DNA of 64,000 nt from positions 267,794,075 through 267,858,074 of the forward strand of contig NC_081407.1 in the NCBI RefSeq assembly GCF_030272615.1, in the 5' to 3' direction. The notes under the pieces are model-generated. The model searched no databases. It worked only from the letters and a program-made list of their open reading frames with translations, and was not told the origin of the DNA. Shown in pieces: positions 50,870 to 61,240 of this stretch. A program made the position numbers and the translations under genes. Position 1 is the first letter of the stretch; every line of letters starts with the position of its first letter. This stretch comes from Cryptomeria japonica. Lineage: Eukaryota > Streptophyta > Pinopsida > Cupressales > Cupressaceae.

Positions 50870-51300
50870 TTCATCTATATCCTTTCCCCTATCCTTTTCT
50901 ACTCTCTCTATTTATTTCTTCTTCTCCCTCACTCCCTCTCTCCCCCTCTACCTCTCCCTCTCCCTCTCCATATATATCTCTATCTTAATATATTCCTCTC
51001 TATCTCTCTCCCCTATCTCTATCTCGTTACCTCTCCATATCACTCCATCTTTCTATATCTCTTGAATTATCCTTTATCATCAATCTACTTTTGTCCTTCT
51101 CTCTCACTCTATATATTGACCCTTTCAATCTTTATCTATCCCCTCCCTTCTTTCTCTCTTTCTCTCTCTTTCATCTACTTCTCCATCTCCATCTCTATCC
51201 CCTATCTCTCTTGCCCGTCCCCTCTCTATATCTATCCCATTATTTCCCCCTTTGTCTGTCCCTTTTTATACATCTATCTCTCCTAGTCCCTCTCTCTTTA
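50870..51300. repeat. Pyrimidine-rich tract of about 430 bp
   Basis: The plus strand is almost entirely C and T with interspersed TATAT, built from CTCTCC, CTATCTCT and CCCTCTC runs. Several overlapping Ser/Leu/Pro-rich frames here are composition artefacts. Confidence 0.9.
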
Positions 51301-51649
51301 TTGCAAACATTACAAGATCTTCTTGCTAATGGAGCTTGATTATCATCCTAATTCAAAGGTTTTATTTCGGTTATGTTTGGACCCTATTTCCAAACCTTTG
51401 TTGCATAGACAACATCATTTGCTAAATTATGTATCATCTGCCCTCATGTACACCACATAATTATATGCAAAAATAGACCATTTTTTTTTTCTAAAATTAA
51501 TCTCCCAAGCCTTTTCGGCGTACCCATTGCACACTAAGATGCAATTGCTAGTATTTAATTGTTAAAATAATTTTCTCTTACAATTATATATGTTATATTC
51601 CAATCATTAAAAAAAGAGAGGTGTACGGTTATAGTTATTCATTTGTGTG
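51301..51649. other. Upstream region of the mTERF gene
   Basis: AT-rich with a T run at 51481-51490. No clear TATA box can be fixed. Confidence 0.4.
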
Positions 51650-51818
51650 GCATGGAAACCCTAGGTCGTCCTTTGGTGCAAGCATTTACCGGTTGACATG
51701 AGTAGCGAAATGTTCTGCTTCTTACCTGTGTAGCGTGGAAACCCTAGGTCGCCCTTCCTCCGTCGCAGCTGCTCCACTAGTTGAAACATGAGCAGCAAAC
51801 TTTTCTGCATTTTCCTGC
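51650..51818 (+). repeat. Tandem duplication of the mTERF 5' leader and start
   Basis: GGCATGGAAACCCTAGGTCG at about 51650 recurs as GCGTGGAAACCCTAGGTCG at about 51735. The text after each leads to an ATG followed by a related start (ATGAGTAGCGAAATGTTCTG and ATGAGCAGCAAACTTTTCTG), at 51698 and 51788. The period is about 85-90 bp. Confidence 0.85.
51698..51733 (+). promoter_or_regulatory. Upstream ORF, duplicate of the mTERF start
   Basis: An 11-codon frame MSSEMFCFLPV ends in TAG 54 bases before the main ATG. It resembles MSSKLFCIFLR of the gene itself because it lies in the duplicated leader. If it is in the mRNA leader it may reduce translation of the main frame. This is inference, since the transcription start is unknown. 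Confidence 0.5.
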
Positions 51819-52957
51819 GGCGTAATCTGTTTCTCAAAACGCCAAGCCATTTTCGCTTTAATTTCTCAATTCTTGCAGAGAGTAATGTTGGCAACAACAA
51901 TGTCCCTTCAGAAAATCTCTTCGCGCACTTCGTTACCACCAGATTTAACACATCTCCAGCCGACATCGTAAAAATGGTTAAAAAGGAGCCCTCGTTGGGA
52001 CGGCTGAAAACCCTGGTCAAGGTTGAGCAGCTCGCGGACATGCTTAACAGGCACGGCTGCACCGAAGATCAAATTGCAAAAATAATCAGACTGCGTCCCG
52101 CGTTGATGACGACAAGTGCGGAAAGAGTGCTGGAGCCCAAGATTAAAGTGCTAAAAGATTTGGGTATGGAGACGGAAAATATTGCCAAAATTGTAATCAG
52201 GCGCTCCTCCATCTTGACCTCTAAGCAGGAGATCCTCCGGTCCAACTCTGAATTTCTCAGGACTGTATTCCAGACAAAGGATTTTCTGATCAGAGCAATT
52301 ATGAGAGCCCCCAGTATTCTTAGCCTGAAGGCCTTGAAATCCTCGGTTGCTTTTTGGGAGGGTTTTGGTTTTCGTGGAATAGAGTTAATCAAATTTTTGT
52401 TGTTTAATCCTAGGGTTTTGTCGTACAGCTCTCTGACGCCCGAGCAACTTGATCTCATTCGCAAGATTGGCATTCACAAGGAAAGAAAAATGTACAAATA
52501 CGTTGTGAGCATGGTGGCCAACAACCGCATCGAAGTGTTACAGGTCAAGATGGACAATCTTCAGCTTTGCGGCTTATCGCCTGAAGAAGCCTGGGAAATA
52601 GTTAGGGCTGACCCTTCAGTCCTTACCAAGTCGGAGGAAAACGTTAAGAAAAAGATGGACTTTATGTTCAATCACATGCAACTCTCTGTAAACTATGTGA
52701 CAAAGCATCCTCGCATGTTTACAATGAGTTTGGACAAGGTAATGAGGCCCAGGTTTTTAGTTTTGCAAAGTATGACAGCAATGAAAGGAGTAGGGGAGGA
52801 TAATCCACGGGGACTTCAAACTATATTGATGATGGCCGAGGCCAAGTTTGTTGCCCAGATCATCCAAGGGCATCCTGAATCCGCTGCTTTGTGGACCGTT
52901 TATAAAAATGCCCTTGCTAATGTCTCAAAAAGCCCAAAGATAAAGTGGCGATACTGA
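51788..52957 (+). CDS. mTERF-family protein, organelle-targeted
   Basis: Single-exon frame of 389 codons with no defects, ending in TGA. mTERF proteins are helical-repeat nucleic-acid binders that act in plant mitochondria or plastids in transcription, termination, splicing or RNA processing. Residues 1-40 are rich in Arg, Phe, Ser and Leu (LRRNLFLKTPSHFRF) and low in acids, like an organelle transit peptide. From about residue 58 to 340 there are about eight mTERF motifs with the family pattern of a helix, a proline near its end, then a second helix: IAKIIRLRPALM, IAKIVIRRSSIL, IRAIMRAPSIL, IKFLLFNPRVL, WEIVRADPSVL and VTKHPRMF. The length is typical of plant mTERFs (300-500 residues), which are usually intronless. 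A at position -3 favours this ATG. Exact target and organelle are unknown. The intact frame amid relics suggests selection or recent origin. Confidence 0.9.
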   Translation: MSSKLFCIFLRRNLFLKTPSHFRFNFSILAESNVGNNNVPSENLFAHFVTTRFNTSPADIVKMVKKEPSLGRLKTLVKVEQLADMLNRHGCTEDQIAKIIRLRPALMTTSAERVLEPKIKVLKDLGMETENIAKIVIRRSSILTSKQEILRSNSEFLRTVFQTKDFLIRAIMRAPSILSLKALKSSVAFWEGFGFRGIELIKFLLFNPRVLSYSSLTPEQLDLIRKIGIHKERKMYKYVVSMVANNRIEVLQVKMDNLQLCGLSPEEAWEIVRADPSVLTKSEENVKKKMDFMFNHMQLSVNYVTKHPRMFTMSLDKVMRPRFLVLQSMTAMKGVGEDNPRGLQTILMMAEAKFVAQIIQGHPESAALWTVYKNALANVSKSPKIKWRY

Positions 52958-53039
52958 CCCTGTTCTTTCTGAGAGTACCAATAGGTGGAATGCATCTTGC
53001 TTCACTTGTTTCTCTGATGCACAAACATCTGCCAAATAG

Positions 53040-53430
53040 GTTTTCAGTTTTGTAAATTATTACATCAATGAATGGGGTGGAGAAGTTTAATCTGATGTAA
53101 CTTTGTAGTACTTTGGTCATACAAGGGCGTACTGAATGCGCTGCTCTGTGGAGTGTTTATGAAAATGGCATTGCTAATGTCTCAATAAACTCAAAGTCAG
53201 TTCTCAGTTTCTTAGCATTTGATGTTTTTGGATTTGTTAAGCCCATTAGACTTAGTACAAAAATCACCTCAATACCCATGAAAGCCCATGCTATAGATGG
53301 TGTTGGTTACGGGTATGTGAAATGGCGGTGATCCTGTAATTGTTCTCCCTGAGAGCACCAATGTCAGAGAAACTGTGGAATACAACTTACTTCACTTGTT
53401 GCTCTGATGCAGGAACTACTGCCCATGTTT
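53040..53430 (+). pseudogene. Tandem partial duplicate of the mTERF 3' end
   Basis: TTTTCAGTTTTGTAAATTAT matches the gene's own GTTTTTAGTTTTGCAAAGTAT region (about 52753). Further on, IQGRTECAALWSVYENGIAN (53116-53180) matches IQGHPESAALWTVYKNALAN of the gene's C-terminus. After an inserted stretch of about 120 bases the frame ends VKWR*. The following sequence (CTGAGAGCACCAAT, TTCACTTGTTGCTCTGATGC) matches the gene's 3' UTR at 52970-53020. The duplicate lacks a start and upstream motifs. Confidence 0.85.
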
Positions 53431-53564
53431 GGATTGTAATTGCACTGGTAATCAAGGTATGCTTGTAAATTGTTAGATTACTTTCGTTGAGTGTGAAGTA
53501 ATTCTTACATTGAATTCATGCTAGATGTATTCTAAATGTATTGTTTAGCCTGTCGACTGTCATG

Positions 53565-54510
53565 GCATGTAATAGCTTCCATAGGACGAGAGATCGAATT
53601 AGTAACAACTCAACATCTCTAATGACTCTTTGTTATACTATTTTGCCCCTTACAAGTAGCAATCTAATTAATATTCATGTTGTCGTGAAGTTTTCAAATC
53701 TACCTATCATTATAAGATGTCTTCAACATCAACCAAAATTATCAACATATTTCAACTCGTAAAGGTTGTAACTCACATATTAATTTGAAATATACTACTT
53801 TAGATGTATTCCTTATGCCCTTTTTTAATCCTCCCATAAAATTGTATTTACATGCTATCAATAAACCGACCACAATAGTTTTAACTTGCTAAATCTTAAT
53901 TAATATATTCTAGAATTGAAATTTATTATTGTATTCAATATGGGGACCAACCATAACACTTCAAACTTGCTAAATCTTAATTAATATACTCTTAGATTTG
54001 CAATTTATTATTGTACTCGATATGGGATTTTAGAGTAGATTATCCTCATGCTAAAAGGAGGATGGGATATAATTTAAACATAATTAATTGTTTTTAGACA
54101 TCAATAACAATATAGACATCAATAGTTGTTATTGATGAGCATGCCCTATTATTTCGAGGGGCAAGTGTCTCTTTATTCATATATGTAATTTATTAAATAT
54201 TCATTGTATTCATATTTTAAATTACATATTCATTGTATTCATATTCATATTTTAATATTTGTAAATGGAAAAAGTGCATACTCCCCATCGATGGGGTATT
54301 TCAGTTTGTATAGCTCTTTTTCTACACGGGGGTTGGATATATTTCGTAACCGAGTGGTATTTCTCTTATGATATCTATGTGTATTTAGGTACATATTGAT
54401 GTAAATTTTGTACATGGGATTTCTTGTGGATATATTAAATGATAGGTGACAATAATACATTGGGACAATTAGAATAGTGTCTTTAGCAGTTGGTTGTCTA
54501 TGAAATTTTT
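53565..54510 (+). repeat. Dispersed repeat, long copy
   Basis: Homologous in two blocks (53569-53785 and 54385-54510) to 40643-40915, with about 600 bp of extra AT-rich DNA between them. Because the short copy is continuous at that point, either an insertion here or a deletion there explains the difference. Confidence 0.75.
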
Positions 54511-54540
54511 TGTTTTGTGATTTTTTTATTCTAATTAAGT

Positions 54541-54616
54541 ATTCCAGCTAGGTAAGTATCTCACTTCTTCCTATTTGTTTGGAATATACTTACCTGGCCG
54601 GAATATATATCTTTAA
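54541..54616. repeat. Inverted repeat made of LINE ORF1 fragments
   Basis: The left arm (54541-54573, plus) contains GGTAAGTATCTCACTTCTTC, identical to LINE B ORF1 at 56031-56050. The right arm (54580-54616), read on the minus strand, contains TTTAAAGATATATATTC-GGC then AGGTAAGTAT, matching 56010-56040. The arms overlap in GCCAGGTAAGTAT and face each other. Near-identical AT-rich text (TTTTTGTTTTGTGA-TTTTTTAT) flanks both sides at 54508-54530 and 54626-54650. Confidence 0.75.
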
Positions 54617-54638
54617 ACAACAATTTTTTGTTTTGTGA

Positions 54639-55060
54639 ATTTTTTATTTTATAATAGAATTTAGGTTTAATCTTTAAATTTCTATGTTATATTTAAAACT
54701 TATTTTTCTTTGATTGGAATTATAATTAATTTAAATATTTATAAAAAATCTTAAAATAAAATAAGTTAATTATTTTATTATATTTATTTTCAATTAAAAT
54801 AGTAAAATATTTTTAAAGAATTGTTTATTTTTTGTTTCCAAGTCAATGCAACAAACTTTTATCCAATTCAAAGTCATCAACTTATTATTTTTTATTTTTT
54901 GAATTTTATCTATTTTATAATAGAATTTAGGTTTAGTTTTTAAATTTCTACTTTATATTTAAAAATTATTTCTATTTGATTAAAACAATAGTTAATTCAA
55001 TATTTATAAAAATTTCAAAATAAAATAAGTTAAATTTTTTTATTATAATAATTTTTTGTT
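54639..55060. repeat. Diverged tandem duplication, about 260-bp period
   Basis: TATTTTATAATAGAATTTAG lies near 54646 and again near 54910, each followed by GTTTA-T-TTTAAATTTCTA and, further on, by TTAAAATAAAATAAGTTAA or CAAAATAAAATAAGTTAAA. Confidence 0.8.
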
Positions 55061-55741
55061 CAAATAATAAATATAATGATACGTTTAAAATAATATAATC
55101 TTGAAATAATAATTAATAACTATACTGAAGATTAAATTTATCTTTATGAACAATTTTCTACACTATTTTTAAAAAATTGATGATGATGATGACAATGACG
55201 ACGAAATATTAATAATATAATAATATTTTTTATTATGATAATATAAAATATTAATACAATAATAAAAACCATATAAGATAATTTATTAATTATAATATAA
55301 TAATATTATAATCATAATAAAAAAGAAACTACTTTTTAAAGTGAAAATGCAAAATGCAATTTTTTTTCCTTTGCTACCGGAAGGGGGTTTTGTAATACTA
55401 TATCTCCCCCCTATCCTTCAACAAGGGCAAATCGTATACCAATCTCAAATCACAAACCTCAATTTACAGGCAACAATGGCACTCATCATTGACAATGGGT
55501 GTTTTAGAATGGAAGGTGGGTAGATAAGGCGTCCATCCAAAATTCGGCCCAAACAAGACCAAATGTAACCTCAATCTTGGATGGCTGGCAACAGGTAATT
55601 TCAAAAAAGCATAAATGACGAATGAACAGGATTCAGGAGCCATTGCTAAATACTCGCTATGTAAAACCCCGAATCAATCCTAGATATATCACAAGAAGGC
55701 AGGGAGGAGAAAATTCTCACTTCCATTAGCCCATCCGTCAG
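55061..55741. other. AT-rich interval and 5' flank of LINE B
   Basis: 55061-55330 is extremely AT-rich with GATGATGATGACAATGACGA at about 55178. 55340-55741 has higher complexity and may be 5' UTR of LINE B. No separate gene is seen. Confidence 0.45.
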
Positions 55742-57062
55742 GTGCCTGCACTAAGGAATAAACAATTTACACATATCCACAGCGCAACACTGGAATTGAA
55801 GGTCCAACAAAATTCACACAAATCTGATAGCAAGAAGAATGGTGGCGAACAAAGCTCGTTGGAAAGACAAGCTAGGAGAGACCCTAATGCTATGACTTTG
55901 GTCATTAACAAGAAACATAAGGAGGATCAAATCAACAGATGCCAAAGGTTTGGACTTTTTGCAAAATGGTTAGGGAACGGTCAAATGATATCTGACATAG
56001 GGTCCTGGTTTAAAGATATATATTCTGGCCAGGTAAGTATCTCACTTCTTCCTAACAACATCATTTTTATCTATTGCAAAGATGAACATTTGAAAAAAGA
56101 ATTGTTGTGTGGACATGTTACTTTTAAAGGGTATAATTTTGAATTTTTAGATTGGCAATTGAACTTCGATCCTTATTCTTTCAAACAAAAAGGAAACCCA
56201 AGATGGATTAATATTCCTTATTTGCCAGTAGAGCTCTTAAACTTTGAAATCATTTCAGAAATAGGCAATGCTATGGGTGAGTTTATTGGTGTAGAGGAAA
56301 ACTTCCTACATTTAGTCAATGTAAAGATGTTAATAGATATGGATCCTAGCTTGAAAAAATCAGAGCCGTTGGAGTTAATCACTGCTCTACAAGTGTACAA
56401 CATTGAAGCCAAATTTTTGGAGGGACAAGTGCCTGAGAAGGTAATGACGCATATAGGGGGAGAATCAGATCTGGTCTTCCCTACACAGGAGAAAAGGAAT
56501 CTGAATTTTTCATTCAACCAAAATCAGGGGGGTTTCTATTTAGAATATAACAAATTGCATGATAACACCTTGAACGTGGATGATCAACAGGAATATAGAG
56601 GTTTCCCTGTTTTTCTTCCTCTACAGTACTCAAAGTTAAGGAGATGGAGGATGGTGATGATGTGGGAAATATGGGGATTCAATCCCCACATGAAAAGGAG
56701 GTGGAACAATTCCTAATTGGTTTCGAAGGGGAGAATGACTTTGAGGAAGAGGAGAATGAGGAGGTTAGGGAGGAGAAAAAGAAGCTTATCGAGATCATTA
56801 TGCAAACAGATAATCAGGATGCACCAGTGAGGTGAGAGGATGAGAGTCTCCTTTCATGAATATGGAGGACACTAAGGACTGGTTGGGGTTGGAACAAGAT
56901 TGCCTCAATAAAGAATCCCCAGAGTATGGGAAAGCGAGCAGGGGTAGAGGCAAGAAGTCCTTGAAGGAGCTGAGAGCTCAAGATGGGGATGCAGTAAATC
57001 AAACAAAGATCACTGATATGATATATAGTGGGAAGGGGAAGTGCCTTCCCACAGAGAAATGA
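55742..57062 (+). pseudogene. LINE B ORF1 (DUF4283-type RNA-binding protein), broken at the 3' part
   Basis: The frame opens after a stop at 55727-55729; no ATG lies at its start, and the first in-frame ATG is MTLVINKKHKEDQ (about 55891). It runs to 56716 with CQRFGLFAKWLGNGQMISDI, WQLNFDPYS, RWINIPYLPVELLNFEIISEIGNAMG and VKMLIDMD, the DUF4283 pattern of plant LINE ORF1 (W-P-LP-E----L--IA--IG). Continuation is in other phases: 56644-56835 (acidic, FEEEENEEVREEKKK) and 56856-57062 (MEDTKDWLGLEQD ... GKCLPTEK). At least two frameshifts are therefore present. ORF1 proteins bind element RNA in ribonucleoprotein particles. The frame end overlaps the ORF2 start. Confidence 0.75.
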
Positions 57063-57970
57063 AGATCTCATCATGGAACATCAGGGGTCTTAATGCCCCT
57101 GACAAGCAAATATTGCTTAAACGCAATCTTGTAAGTATGGAATCTGAAATAATTATGCTACAGGAAACTAAATTGAAGGAAGAGGACTGGGAAAGTCTTA
57201 AAAAGAGATTGGGTGTTTGGAAGGCTGCTCCAGTATATGTCCTGGGAGCTGTTGGGGGCCTAGAAATCTTATGGGACCCTAGGAAGGTTAGGTATGTGGA
57301 TAATTTACAAAAGGATAGATAGCAAGTGGGACAAGTCAAGGGGCTACATAGCTCCATTAGTTTCATTCTAATTAATATCTATGGCCCGATCAACACTAGA
57401 GGTAAAAGAGAAACTTGGAGGGAAATTGAGGAACAAGGTATTATGAGGATTCTATTTTGCTTGGAGGAGACTTCAATGTGATTAGGACTGCCTCAAAAAA
57501 GAGGGGAGGGGTCCAAATAGAGTCTGTAGGTCAAAGAGAGTTCAACTCATGGATATTTAACTGCAGATTGATTGAGATTAACATGACGAATGGAAACTAT
57601 ACTTGGAGTAATATGAGGATGAGAAGTAACAATATAGCAGAGAGATTGGATAGGTTCCTCTATAAAGGAGATATGACAAGTTTTAACTTTACATTCAACT
57701 CAACTATAATATACACAACTAGATTAGACCACTATCCCATTACATTGCATATTCAAGAAGAGGAGAAACCTAAACGATGCCCATTCAAGTTTGGAAGAAT
57801 ATGGTTGCAGGATCCCAATTTTCTGGGTCTTTTAGAAGAATGGTGGAAGGAGGAACATGTTAGTGGGTCCAAAGCTTATTGTTTAATAACAAAGCTAAAA
57901 AGGATCAAACATAGGATATTAAAATGGAATAAAGAAAATAAAAAAAACATCTTTCAAGAAAAATTATTAT
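57059..57970 (+). pseudogene. LINE B endonuclease domain, broken
   Basis: ATG at 57059 gives MKISSWNIRGLNAPDKQ, then MLQETKLKEEDW (E of the catalytic QETK motif). A stop at 57320-57322 and a frameshift near 57440 follow, then LGGDFNVIRT, NYTWSNMR, ERLDRFLY and LDHYPITL (SDH-P type motif). The linker to RT (FGRIWLQDPNF, LKRIKHRILKWNKENKK) ends with a stop at 57970-57972. This domain nicks target DNA for priming. Most catalytic motifs are recognisable, but the frame is interrupted. Confidence 0.85.
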
Positions 57971-58129
57971 AAGAAGAAGAATTAGAGAAAGTCCAAGAGG
58001 TAATTATTAATAGAGGAATGGACAATTTTACATATCTCAAGGAGAAAGAGTTGAGAAACAAATATGCAGACATCTTAACAAAAGAGGAGATATTTTGGAA
58101 GCAAAAATCTAGAGAACAATGGTTAAGTG

Positions 58130-59149
58130 ATGGAGATAATAATACATTTTTTTTTTCATAATAGCACTAAAATAAGAAGGAACATTAACAGAATCTATAA
58201 AATCAAATCAGGTAATGGGAACATTATTGAGGATCCATCACGTATTAAAGAGGGAATTGTAGATTATTTATGTAATATTCTAAATAATTGGGGGTATTCA
58301 GATTTAGGAGCTCAACTTTGAATGTTGAGACATATACCCCATTTGATGACAAATGTGGATAATAAGATGCTTAAAAGTAAGTTCACCATAGAAGAAATAA
58401 AAAATGCAACTTTTCAGCTACATCCAGAAAAGGCTCCAGGTCCTGATGGATTTCCACTTGGTTTCTTCCAATTATGTTGGCCCTTCATGGGTGAGCAAAT
58501 TTGGGAGGTGGTAGAAAGTATGCAAAATTCAGTTAAAATTTTGAATGAGATTAATAATACCTTTATACATTTGATTCCTAAAAAAAAAATGCAGAAGAGT
58601 TGGATGAGTTTAGACCAATCTCTCTGTGTAATACCCTATATAAAATTTGGTCTTTGGCCAATAGAATTAAAACAATCTTGCCTAATATCATTGCTGAGGA
58701 ACAAATAGGTTTTGTTCCTGGAAGATCTATACTGGATGGTGTCATCATAGCACATGAAGTAGTCCACTCAACCCAAAAAAATAAAGTACCTACTATATTG
58801 GTTAAGTTAGATATTAGAAATGCATATGATAAGGTAGAATGAAGGTTTCTATGTAAATGTTTGGAGTCATTTGGCTTTGCTAAATCCATCATTAACCTTA
58901 TTTTTAGTTGTATATCCAGTCCAAGAATGTCTATATTATTTAATTTTGTTCCCACGAAGGGTACTTTAGGATTTCTAGAGCCTTAAGGAAAGGGGATCCT
59001 TTATCTCCTTTCTTATTTATAATAATGGCGGAAGCATTTGGCAGATCAGTCCAGGCTGCACTTAATGATGGTTTGATCAAAGGTATTAAAGTCATTGAAG
59101 GAATTGAGAATGTGACTCACTAGCAGTTTGCAGACAACACAATATTATT
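58130..59149 (+). pseudogene. LINE B reverse transcriptase domain, truncated
   Basis: Motifs in order: FTIEEIKNATFQLHPEKAPG with PDGFPLGFF (58380-58470), FIHLIPKK, then after a frameshift in an A run (58580) FRPISLCNTLYKIW, IGFVPGRSILDG, LVKLDIRNAYDKVE (catalytic Asp), a stop, then GDPLSPFLFIIMAEAFG (58995-59040) and QFADNTIL (59127-59150). The last is the FADD box with Asn for the second Asp. The domain is cut off here by the LTR. RT would copy element RNA at the nicked target. Confidence 0.85.
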
Positions 59150-60738
59150 TGTATGCCAAAAATGTGGGATCAGCCCGCAAGAGGAGAAAACAATTCAAAC
59201 ACACACATGAAACATTGCATTAGAGGTTAGAAATCAAAACAAAACAAGTTAATGAATCAAACCGATTTAAAATAATTCCATGTTCCTCTATCTCTAAAGA
59301 TCCTCAAGATTCAAGGTGGCCCTCACTTGGAAGAGCACTTGATCTCTTGGATGACAACCTAGAGAATGAGATTTAAATGATTCTAGGATCAAAATGGATG
59401 CAACTAAGATCCTAGCGAAAACTAAGATAATGGATTAAGATGAGATGCAAGATGCAAGACTAAATGCTCAAGATGATGAAGATGAAACTAGGTTAATTCC
59501 AAATTGAAGATTAAATGATATAGTTAAGCTAGATGAAGACAAGATGCTATGAAAAGATATGCAATTAAGCTAGATGATGTCCTAAAGCATGCTAAAATTC
59601 TATGATGCTAATGCTTGGATGCTTGAAGATGACAAAGAGAGCTCCTTAACCTACAAAATGACTATAATTTAGATGCACAAAAGAATTGATATGAGAATGA
59701 AGAAAGAGAGTTCTATTTATAGGGAAAACAGGGCAATGGAGGGTTGAGATTGAATAATCTCAACAAGGGCTAGCATTGAAAGTTATCAATCCATGTGAGG
59801 GATTCAGTCCAATCTCAAGTTGACAAATGTCACCTTGAGAGGAGATCTAAGAGGCATTAAATGCTTGAGGAGACATGAAGGTTACCTTAGGAGGTAAGGT
59901 TATGGTTAGGTTAGTGGATAACCAATGGATAAAGCCTTTACCCAAGGGGTAAACTCTTGTGCAAGGGTTAATAGGATAAGTAGGGTCAAAGCCATGAGTG
60001 CTTGATAAGACCCTTGAGTTAGCTGAGGGTTAAGTTAGAGAGAAAGTCTCTAACCACGTGAGGAGGTTGAGTTAACCATTAATGGTTAGGAAGACTTTCC
60101 AGGGACAAATTTGTAAGAGTCCTTCCAAATTTGGAGAACTCAACAAGTTAGCTTGTTGAAGGGAATAAAGTCTTAAATGCATTTAGAAGACTTTCTTCCA
60201 AATTTGAGAAGTGACCTCCTCAAATTTAGGGAAAGGACATGATTAGGAGTTGATTAGACTAATTAAAAGGGTTTAGAAGAATCCAGAAGGCTCTAGAAGA
60301 GGTTTAGGAGGCAAGCGGGAGATGTAGGATTTTGCAAGTGGGTGAGGGAAAAAGGAATTTAATTGAAATAAAATTAATTTATTTTAATTGTTGGTTGCAA
60401 CTTGCATTTGTAGGATTTTGCAAGTGGGGGGGATTTTTAAATAATTTTAGATTTATTTAAATGTAAAAGGGGTTTTAATTAAATGTAGATTTAATTAAAA
60501 TGGCTAGAGAGGGAATTTTAATTAAATGGCTATGGGGGAGATTTTAATTAAATGTAAATTTAATTAAATGGCTAGGATAGAAGAAGGGAAATATTAATCA
60601 AATCTTTAATTTGATTAATAGGCTAATTTCGAGAAATAGGGATATTAATTAAATCTTAATTTAATCAATTGGAAGAAATAGGGATAATTAAATGAATAAA
60701 ATTCATTTGATTTGTTGTGCAACTTTTAGGTGTCTACA
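59150..60738 (-). mobile_element. 3' LTR of a second tRNA-Lys-family retrotransposon
   Basis: Plus-strand view: TGTATGCCAAAAATG at the left and TAGGTGTCTACA at the right, 1589 bp. It aligns along its length with the LTR at 32325-34930. The purine tract next to its right end marks it as the 3' LTR of a minus-strand element whose internal region continues to the right. The 5 bases to the left, TTATT (59145-59149), should be one target duplication; the partner is outside the window. It contains the CTATAAATAG TATA box. Confidence 0.85.
59713..59722 (-). promoter_or_regulatory. LTR TATA box
   Basis: CTATAAATAG on the minus strand, equivalent to 32880-32889. In a 3' LTR it could drive transcription into LINE B. 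Confidence 0.65.
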
Positions 60739-60755
60739 TTTTGCCCCTCTTTGAG
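60739..60755 (-). other. Polypurine tract
   Basis: The minus strand reads AAAGAGGGGCAAAA directly before the LTR start TGTAGACACC. This is the position and composition of the plus-strand DNA priming site of LTR retrotransposons. Confidence 0.8.
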
Positions 60756-60828
60756 TTAACGTGTGACCACATGTTGATTCAAAGAAAAATGCTCAATTTA
60801 TCGTCAAAATTGTCAATATGATGCCTCG

Positions 60829-61240
60829 GATATGAAGAATTGATTTGATATGAAAAGTTGATATGAGACTGATGTCAATATGAGATTGATATGAAATTGA
60901 TGTTGAGATTCGATATGAATCCCCAGATATGAAGAATTGATTTGATATGAAAAGTTGATATGAGACCGATATGAAATTGATGTCGAGATTCGATATGACA
61001 CCTCATATATGAAGAATTAATTTGATATGAAAAGTCGATATGAAATTGATGTTGAGATTCGATATGATGCCCCATATATGAAAAGTCGATATGAAGCTGG
61101 TATCGATATGAAATTGATGTCGAGATTCGATATGATGCCCCAGATATGAAGAATTGATTTGATATGAAAAGTCAATATGAAGCTGGTATCGATATGAAAC
61201 TGATATGAAATTGATATGGAGATTCGATATGATAATGCCC
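60829..61240. repeat. GATATGA-rich tandem array, units of 70-100 bp
   Basis: Units start near 60829, 60926, 61006, 61074 and 61143 with TATGAAGAATTGATTTGATA or shortened forms, and end with GAGATTCGATATGA-GCCCC. Minus-strand Ile/Ser/His-rich frames here are artefacts of the repeat. Confidence 0.85.

Larger units (their letters stand above)
55742..59149 (+). mobile_element. LINE B: L1-type non-LTR retrotransposon, interrupted by an LTR element
   Basis: ORF1 (DUF4283-like), endonuclease and RT are in order on the plus strand. The RT stops at the QFADNTIL box, exactly where the LTR at 59150 begins, so the remainder (thumb, zf-RVT, RNase H) should lie beyond the LTR element, outside the window. 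Fewer defects are visible than in LINE A, but ORF1 and ORF2 are both broken. Confidence 0.85.

Noticed and set aside
50727-51339. Plus-strand Ser/Leu/Pro frames resembling membrane proteins
   Set aside because: They are produced by the pyrimidine-rich tract; all three phases are open with the same composition.
51661-52473. Minus-strand frames opposite the mTERF gene
   Set aside because: Antisense shadows of a clearly coding plus-strand frame.
53541-53762. 73-residue frame after the mTERF gene
   Set aside because: It lies within the dispersed repeat; the other copy does not preserve the frame.
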